From Flavobacterium sp. (GTDB lineage: Bacteria; Bacteroidota; Bacteroidia; Flavobacteriales; Flavobacteriaceae): 64,000 nucleotides of DNA. How positions within the stretch are numbered: the first letter of the stretch is position 1; the number at the start of each line of letters is the position of its first letter. A model generated the notes under the pieces. It was not told where the DNA came from and made no database searches. It saw only the letters and a program-made list of their open reading frames with translations. Below, in pieces: positions 59,445 through 64,000 of this stretch. The DNA is taken from assembly GCA_015665265.1 (NCBI GenBank), contig JADFAM010000009.1, positions 1 through 64,000 of the forward strand, given 5' to 3'. The position numbers and the translations under genes were made by a program.

Positions 59445-61199
59445 ATGTATAGAACACATTCTTGTGGAGCTTTAACTGCTTCAGACATCAACAAAGAGGT
59501 AACCTTAGCTGGTTGGGTTCAGAAATCTAGAGATAAAGGATTTATGATTTGGATAGATCTTCGTGATCGATATGGTCTTACCCAATTAATATTTGATGAA
59601 GAAAGAACTGCTGCAGATTTAATGGAGAAAGCCAAGAATCTAGGACGTGAGTTTGTGATTCAAATTACAGGGACTGTCATAGAAAGACAGTCAAAGAATC
59701 CTAATATGAAAACTGGAGCTATTGAAGTTTTGGTTTCTGAGTTAACTATATTAAATGAAGCTAAAACCCCTCCATTTACAATTGAAGATACTACCGATGG
59801 AGGAGAAGATCTTAGAATGAAATACAGGTATTTAGACATTCGAAGAAACCCTGTAAAAGAGAATTTATTATTTCGTCACAAAGTATCTATGGAGGTTCGA
59901 AAATACCTCTCTGATGACGGATTTGTAGATGTAGAAACACCTTATTTAATTAAGTCTACACCAGAAGGAGCCCGTGATTTTTTGGTGCCTTCTAGAATGA
60001 ATCAAGGACAATTTTATGCCTTACCACAATCTCCACAAACCTTCAAGCAATTGTTAATGATTGGCGGGCTTGACAAGTATTTTCAGATTGTAAAATGTTT
60101 TAGAGATGAAGATTTACGTGCAGATAGACAGCCAGAATTTACACAGATAGACTGTGAAATGGCCTTTGTTGAGCAAGAAGATATTTTAAACACTTTTGAA
60201 GGGTTAACACGTCATTTATTAAAAGAAATTAAAGGAGTAGATGTGGCAGAGTTTCCAAGAATGCAGTATGATGATGCTATGAAATTGTATGGAAATGATA
60301 AGCCTGATATTCGTTTTGGGATGCAGTTTGGAGAACTAAACTCAGTAGCCCAGCACAAAGAATTTGGGGTATTTAATACCGCTGAATTAGTTGTTGGTAT
60401 AGCCATTCCAGGAGGAGCTTCTTATACCAGAAAGGAAATTGATAAATTAGTAGATTGGGTACGTCGTCCTCAGGTTGGAGCTTTGGGTATGGTCTATGTA
60501 AAATGCAATGAAGATGGAAGTTATAAGTCTTCAGTAGATAAATTTTACGATCAGAATGATTTAGAAAATTGGGCGGAAGTAACTGGAGCGAAACCAGGGG
60601 ATTTAATTTGTGTTTTATCTGGAGATACAAACAAAGTAAGAGCTCAGTTGAGTGCACTTCGTATGGAAATGGCAGAACGTTTAGGGCTCCGAAATCCAGA
60701 TGAGTTTGCACCATTATGGGTAGTAGATTTTCCTCTGTTAGAATTGGACGAAGAAACGGATCATTATCATGCCATGCATCACCCATTTACCTCACCAAAA
60801 CCTGGCCAACTAGAGTTGTTGGATTCCAAGCCAGGTGAAGTAAAAGCCAATGCCTATGATTTGGTGTTAAACGGAAATGAAATAGGAGGAGGTTCTATTA
60901 GGATACACGATAAAGAGATTCAGGCAATTATGTTAAAGAAACTTGGTTTTTCTGATGAAGAGGCAAAAGCACAGTTTGGATTTTTAATGGATGCTTTTGA
61001 ATATGGCGCTCCACCACATGGAGGTATTGCTTTTGGATTGGATCGATTGGTGTCTATTTTAGGAGGTCAAGAAACGATTCGAGATTTTATTGCTTTTCCA
61101 AAAAATAATTCAGGAAGAGATGTGATGATAGATTCACCGGCTACTATAGACGATGAGCAATTAAAAGAATTGAACATTAAATTAGATATTCAAGAATAA
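59445..61199 (+). CDS. aspS: Aspartyl-tRNA synthetase
   Basis: 584-residue bacterial-type class II synthetase. N-terminal OB anticodon domain ([23 protein letters not shown], described as [13 protein letters not shown]), then the catalytic core with motif 2 [18 protein letters not shown] and motif 3 [13 protein letters not shown], and the bacterial GAD insertion at about 290-410. [10 protein letters not shown] and [13 protein letters not shown] are also typical. Length is normal. A strong terminator follows 6 nt after the stop. Confidence 0.98.
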   Translation: MYRTHSCGALTASDINKEVTLAGWVQKSRDKGFMIWIDLRDRYGLTQLIFDEERTAADLMEKAKNLGREFVIQITGTVIERQSKNPNMKTGAIEVLVSELTILNEAKTPPFTIEDTTDGGEDLRMKYRYLDIRRNPVKENLLFRHKVSMEVRKYLSDDGFVDVETPYLIKSTPEGARDFLVPSRMNQGQFYALPQSPQTFKQLLMIGGLDKYFQIVKCFRDEDLRADRQPEFTQIDCEMAFVEQEDILNTFEGLTRHLLKEIKGVDVAEFPRMQYDDAMKLYGNDKPDIRFGMQFGELNSVAQHKEFGVFNTAELVVGIAIPGGASYTRKEIDKLVDWVRRPQVGALGMVYVKCNEDGSYKSSVDKFYDQNDLENWAEVTGAKPGDLICVLSGDTNKVRAQLSALRMEMAERLGLRNPDEFAPLWVVDFPLLELDEETDHYHAMHHPFTSPKPGQLELLDSKPGEVKANAYDLVLNGNEIGGGSIRIHDKEIQAIMLKKLGFSDEEAKAQFGFLMDAFEYGAPPHGGIAFGLDRLVSILGGQETIRDFIAFPKNNSGRDVMIDSPATIDDEQLKELNIKLDIQE

Positions 61200-61205
61200 A
61201 AATAC

Positions 61206-61226
61206 AATCCCGCAACTGCGGGATTT
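61206..61226 (+). terminator. Rho-independent terminator of aspS
   Basis: Stem AATCCCGC / GCGGGATT with a 4-nt loop, followed by a T run. Confidence 0.9.
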
Positions 61227-61241
61227 TTTATACATTAAAAA

Positions 61242-61961
61242 ATGAAAAAAAGTATTTTCCTTTTATTTGTTATTTTTTCGACTAGTCAATTCTTTGGGCA
61301 AGAAATGACAGGTTCACAACTTTTAGAAAAAGCCATTGAATATCATGACCCCAATGGAAATTGGGCAACATTTTCAGGAACTTTCAACGTAACGATGAAA
61401 ACCTCTACTAAATCAGACAGACATTCCATGATTCGAATTGATTTACCAAATGAAAATTTTTATTTATATGCAATTCAGGATAAAACTTCTTATCAATATA
61501 TCCTAGAGAGTCAAAAGTGCAATATTAATTTTAATGGACACATCGCTACAGAGAAAGAAAAAACAGCTAATAATTTAAGTTGCGAACGTGCAAAAATGTA
61601 TCAAAATTACTATACCTATTTGTATGGATTGCCAATGAAATTAAAAGATATTGGAACTATAATTCATGAAAAAGTAGCACTAAAAAAGTTTAAAGGAAAG
61701 GATTACCTCGTATTAAAAGTCACCTATAAAAAAGAAGTAGGTGAAGATACTTGGTATTTTTACTTTGACCCTTCTACTTATGCAATGAAGATTTATCAGT
61801 TTTATCATGAAGAAGAAAAAAATGATGGAGAATTTATTTTGTTGTCAGGTTTAGAAATAGTAAATGGAATTAAAATGCCAAAAAAACGTGCCTGGTATTA
61901 TAATAAAGGAGAAAAATATTTAGGAACAGATTTCTTAAGTGTTGCACAACGTTACGATTAA
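61242..61961 (+). CDS. Secreted DUF6503-type protein
   Basis: 239 residues with signal peptide MKKSIFLLFVIFSTSQFFGQ. The mature protein begins TGSQLLEKAIEYHDPNGNW, typical of the Flavobacteriia DUF6503 family, and continues as a beta-rich, LolA-like fold: GTFNVTMKTS, YLVLKVTYKKEVGEDTWYFY, AMKIYQFYHEE. It probably sits in the periplasm and may bind a hydrophobic ligand, but no function is known. It follows the aspS terminator and converges with the GlpQ-like gene. Confidence 0.78.
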   Translation: MKKSIFLLFVIFSTSQFFGQEMTGSQLLEKAIEYHDPNGNWATFSGTFNVTMKTSTKSDRHSMIRIDLPNENFYLYAIQDKTSYQYILESQKCNINFNGHIATEKEKTANNLSCERAKMYQNYYTYLYGLPMKLKDIGTIIHEKVALKKFKGKDYLVLKVTYKKEVGEDTWYFYFDPSTYAMKIYQFYHEEEKNDGEFILLSGLEIVNGIKMPKKRAWYYNKGEKYLGTDFLSVAQRYD

Positions 61962-61977
61962 AAATATCGAATTAAAT

Positions 61978-62964
61978 TTAGTTTTTAGATTCTAAAATTT
62001 TCTTCATTAAGTCAGGAAAATCTGTAAACCCCCCATCTGCTCCTGCTTTATGTATAATAACATCAATCATTTGTTGAAAAGAATCAAATTCCTCCAAACT
62101 ATCTTTTCTGAAGGTGTAGGGATGAACAACTAGACTTAGATTATGAGACTCTTCAACTAAAGAGGTAAAAGAAAACCCTGAGGTTGTTTTTGAAGAGATT
62201 AGGTGTTTATACGAAGGGCCTATGCCATCTGCATAACTAGCATAAAACTGCAAAAGATTTTTTTGTTCAGGAAATTCCATTAATTGAACTAAAAATAATT
62301 CTGATTTCAATTGATTTCTTATTCGTTCCAATTCTAGTGCATCAAAACATTGTAAAATACATTGATCATCTTTTGTAGAATACCCATATTTAGTTAATAT
62401 TTCCAAAACTATTTTTGAAATATCTTTTCCGTTTTCTAGATGAAATTTTGGTTTTTTAATTTCAGGATATATTCCAATATTTTCACCAGTACTTTTATTG
62501 AGGCCCTGAATTAGTTCTATTTCATCCTGTAAAGAATGTAATCGAAAAGAACTTGCCCCTTTAGGAAATCTTGTGGTATAAATTTGGAGACCTGTTTCAG
62601 AATCAAACCGTTCAGTGACCTCCAAGCTTTTAAGTTCTTCAAAAGTGAAATCAATCACATAGTATTTGCCGTCTTCCCTTTTTCTGGCAGGGTATTTCTC
62701 TGAAACGTTGGTCACGTCATCTAGTAATATGTCGTGAATTACAATAGGAATATCATCTTTGCTTAACACGATATCTTGTTCAATATAATCAGCATTCATA
62801 GCATGCGCCATTGCTTTAGATGCCAAGGTGTGTTCAGGCAAATATCCAGAAGCGCCTCTGTGAGCCACTACTGTAATTTTTTTTGTTGATTTTAGCTCTT
62901 TTTCTAGATTGGATTGACACGAGATACTTAATAAAATTATGATGATGAATGGTAGGTTTTTCAT
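61978..62964 (-). CDS. glpQ: Glycerophosphodiester phosphodiesterase lipoprotein (GlpQ-like)
   Basis: 328 residues. Lipoprotein signal ending LLSISCQS. The GDPD TIM barrel has the catalytic histidines in VVAHRGASGYLPEHT and VIHDILLDDVTN, and metal residues in YIEQDIVLSKDD; YPEIKKPKFH and AGADGGFTDFPDLM are also conserved. It cleaves glycerophosphodiesters to glycerol-3-phosphate and an alcohol at the periplasmic side, supplying carbon and phosphate. No TTAACA repeat cluster is apparent upstream, so membership of the predicted Pho regulon is not supported. Confidence 0.93.
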   Translation of the reverse strand: MKNLPFIIIILLSISCQSNLEKELKSTKKITVVAHRGASGYLPEHTLASKAMAHAMNADYIEQDIVLSKDDIPIVIHDILLDDVTNVSEKYPARKREDGKYYVIDFTFEELKSLEVTERFDSETGLQIYTTRFPKGASSFRLHSLQDEIELIQGLNKSTGENIGIYPEIKKPKFHLENGKDISKIVLEILTKYGYSTKDDQCILQCFDALELERIRNQLKSELFLVQLMEFPEQKNLLQFYASYADGIGPSYKHLISSKTTSGFSFTSLVEESHNLSLVVHPYTFRKDSLEEFDSFQQMIDVIIHKAGADGGFTDFPDLMKKILESKN

Positions 62965-63000
62965 ATTGAAAAAAGGTTTATTTAAAGATAGAACTTTTTG

Positions 63001-63008
63001 TAGTTTTG
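63001..63008 (+). promoter_or_regulatory. -7 element TAGTTTTG close to the small membrane protein start
   Basis: Perfect TAnnTTTG with five bases between it and ATG 63014. Confidence 0.45.
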
Positions 63009-63013
63009 TATTT

Positions 63014-63247
63014 ATGAAATTAGCACTAAAAATACTCTTTATTATTTTTATCTCATGGATGCTTCTAGGAGGCTATTTAGAATATATTAATCATTCTAAA
63101 GGTCCCATTGTAATGGGATTAGGAGTGATGTATTTATCATTTATTTTTATGCCTATTTTTATTTATTGGAGATATAAAGATGGAAAGTATAAAAAATACA
63201 TTATTAATGATAAGACCTTGCTAGGTGAAATGAAAAAAGAAGAATGA
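63014..63247 (+). CDS. Small two-helix membrane protein
   Basis: 77 residues from ATG 63014. The ORF track starts at 62939, inside the divergent gene's signal peptide and across a -7 element, so the shorter form is preferred. Helix 1 is LKILFIIFISWMLLGGYL and helix 2 is IVMGLGVMYLSFIFMPIFIYW, followed by a basic tail (RYKDGKYKKYIIN). I do not recognise the family. It lies 67 nt upstream of hflX, which has its own -7 element. Confidence 0.6.
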   Translation: MKLALKILFIIFISWMLLGGYLEYINHSKGPIVMGLGVMYLSFIFMPIFIYWRYKDGKYKKYIINDKTLLGEMKKEE

Positions 63248-63300
63248 TTTCAATGCTACCAAAACCCACTTTTTTAAACCTTTTCAATTAGTTTTCTTAG

Positions 63301-63308
63301 TACCTTTG
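63301..63308 (+). promoter_or_regulatory. -7 element TACCTTTG close to the hflX start
   Basis: Perfect TAnnTTTG with six bases between it and ATG 63315. Confidence 0.5.
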
Positions 63309-63314
63309 TAGCCT

Positions 63315-64000
63315 ATGATTGATCAGAGAGAAGCCATTTCAGAAAAAGTAGTTTTAATAGGAGTAATTACTCAATTACAAGATCAATCTCAATCAAAAGA
63401 GTACTTAGATGAATTAGAATTTTTAACAAATACTGCAGGAGGAGTTGCTGTTAAGCGTTTTGTTCAAAAATTAGAAAAACCTCATCCAAAAACATTTTTA
63501 GGAGCCGGGAAACTTGAGGAGGTTCGATCATATATTAACAGCAATGGTGTTGGAACTGCAATTTTTGATGATGAATTATCCCCAGCTCAATTAAGAAATA
63601 TTGAAAAAATACTCGATTGTAAAATTTTAGACAGAACCAATCTTATCTTAGATATTTTTGCTCAAAGAGCACAAACTAGTTCTGCTAAAACTCAAGTCGA
63701 ATTAGCGCAACATCAATACTTATTACCCCGTTTAACAAAACTTTGGACTCACTTAGACAAGCAAAAAGGGGGTATTGGAATGCGTGGTCCTGGAGAAACA
63801 GAAATAGAAACAGATAGACGAATTATTCGTGATAAAATTTCTTTGTTAAAGAAAAAACTGGTCACTATAGATAAGCAAATGGCTGTTCAGCGAAAAAATC
63901 GTGGTAAGATGGTTAGAGTTGCCCTAGTTGGATACACCAACGTTGGAAAATCTACCCTTATGAATGTGATTAGCAAAAGTGATGTTTTTGCAGAAAATAA
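63315..64000 (+). CDS. hflX: GTPase HflX (3' end outside window)
   Basis: Ribosome-associated GTPase that splits stalled ribosomes. The gene is absent from the ORF track because it runs off the window; 228 codons are visible. After MIDQREAISEKVV the N-terminal HflX domain shows TAGGVAVKRFVQK, FLGAGKLEEV and IFDDELSPAQLRN, then QVELAQHQYLLPRL and GGIGMRGPGETEIETDRR, the classic HflX glycine-rich linker. The G domain begins with the P loop VALVGYTNVGKSTLM. The switch regions and C-terminus are not in the window. Confidence 0.95.
   Translation, partial: MIDQREAISEKVVLIGVITQLQDQSQSKEYLDELEFLTNTAGGVAVKRFVQKLEKPHPKTFLGAGKLEEVRSYINSNGVGTAIFDDELSPAQLRNIEKILDCKILDRTNLILDIFAQRAQTSSAKTQVELAQHQYLLPRLTKLWTHLDKQKGGIGMRGPGETEIETDRRIIRDKISLLKKKLVTIDKQMAVQRKNRGKMVRVALVGYTNVGKSTLMNVISKSDVFAEN

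Noticed and set aside
62939-63013. 25-residue N-terminal extension of the small membrane protein
   Set aside because: It overlaps the signal peptide of the divergent GlpQ-like gene and a -7 element; ATG 63014 is more likely.

Overview
The window reads as chromosome from a member of the Bacteroidota, most likely a marine or fish-associated Flavobacteriaceae (Polaribacter/Tenacibaculum-like; the genus is a guess). Evidence: strongly A+T-rich DNA; three TonB-dependent receptors with N-terminal carboxypeptidase-regulatory-like domains; a secreted protein with a T9SS type A sorting tail; an HU-CCDC81/SPOR fusion; OmpA with thrombospondin type 3 repeats; atpD-atpC standing alone; no Shine-Dalgarno signals; and many copies of the Bacteroidota -7 promoter element TAnnTTTG in front of genes. 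I see no phage, IS element, CRISPR array, rRNA or tRNA. Most of the window is ordinary core genome.

Layout: (1) 1-8809, end of an exopolysaccharide/O-antigen cluster, all on +: Wzx flippase (5' end outside the window), Wzy-like polymerase, an O-antigen ligase-like gene split at an A10 tract, two GT4 glycosyltransferases, a WcaF-like acetyltransferase, a WcaJ-like initiating phosphotransferase and a GT2. (2) purD. (3) 10231-18217, a two-component system (PhoP/PhoR type) divergent from a TonB receptor, a beta-helix lipoprotein and a T9SS lamin-tail protein; the first two target genes carry 11-bp-phased TTAACA-like repeats ending exactly 9 nt before a degenerate -7 element. (4) 18317-27097, PolB-like exonuclease, ABC-F ATPase, a 500-bp gap with an orphan terminator, a fused oligopeptide ABC ATPase, then a tight nucleotidyltransferase-TPR-DUF4292-EnvC operon. 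(5) 27094-36785, RetSat-like oxidoreductase, acyl-CoA thioesterase, HU/SPOR protein, dprA, an uncharacterised protein with kinase-like motifs, a DMT transporter and mfd. (6) 37148-41025, a metal module: TonB receptor divergent from a DtxR-family regulator and ZIP transporter, with a palindrome between the two promoters. (7) 41098-49607, RecB/AddA-like helicase-nuclease, kbl, two tandem OmpA-type barrels, atpD-atpC. (8) 49728-55210, a TonB receptor and DUF5689 lipoprotein divergent from a secreted EEP nuclease-like protein. (9) 55234-64000, recJ, osmC, AhpD-like, rsmI, cupin, aspS, DUF6503, a GlpQ-like lipoprotein, a small membrane protein and the start of hflX.

The most interesting items are the phased direct-repeat promoters that tie a PhoP/PhoR-type system to outer-membrane uptake genes, the kinase-like orphan protein at 31481-32539, the DtxR-type divergent metal-uptake locus, the TonB/DUF5689/nuclease locus, the homopolymer frameshift in the polysaccharide cluster, and several genes whose -7 element sits only a few bases before the start codon, which implies leaderless or nearly leaderless mRNAs. 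Several ORF-track starts are corrected because they overlap promoters or a terminator.
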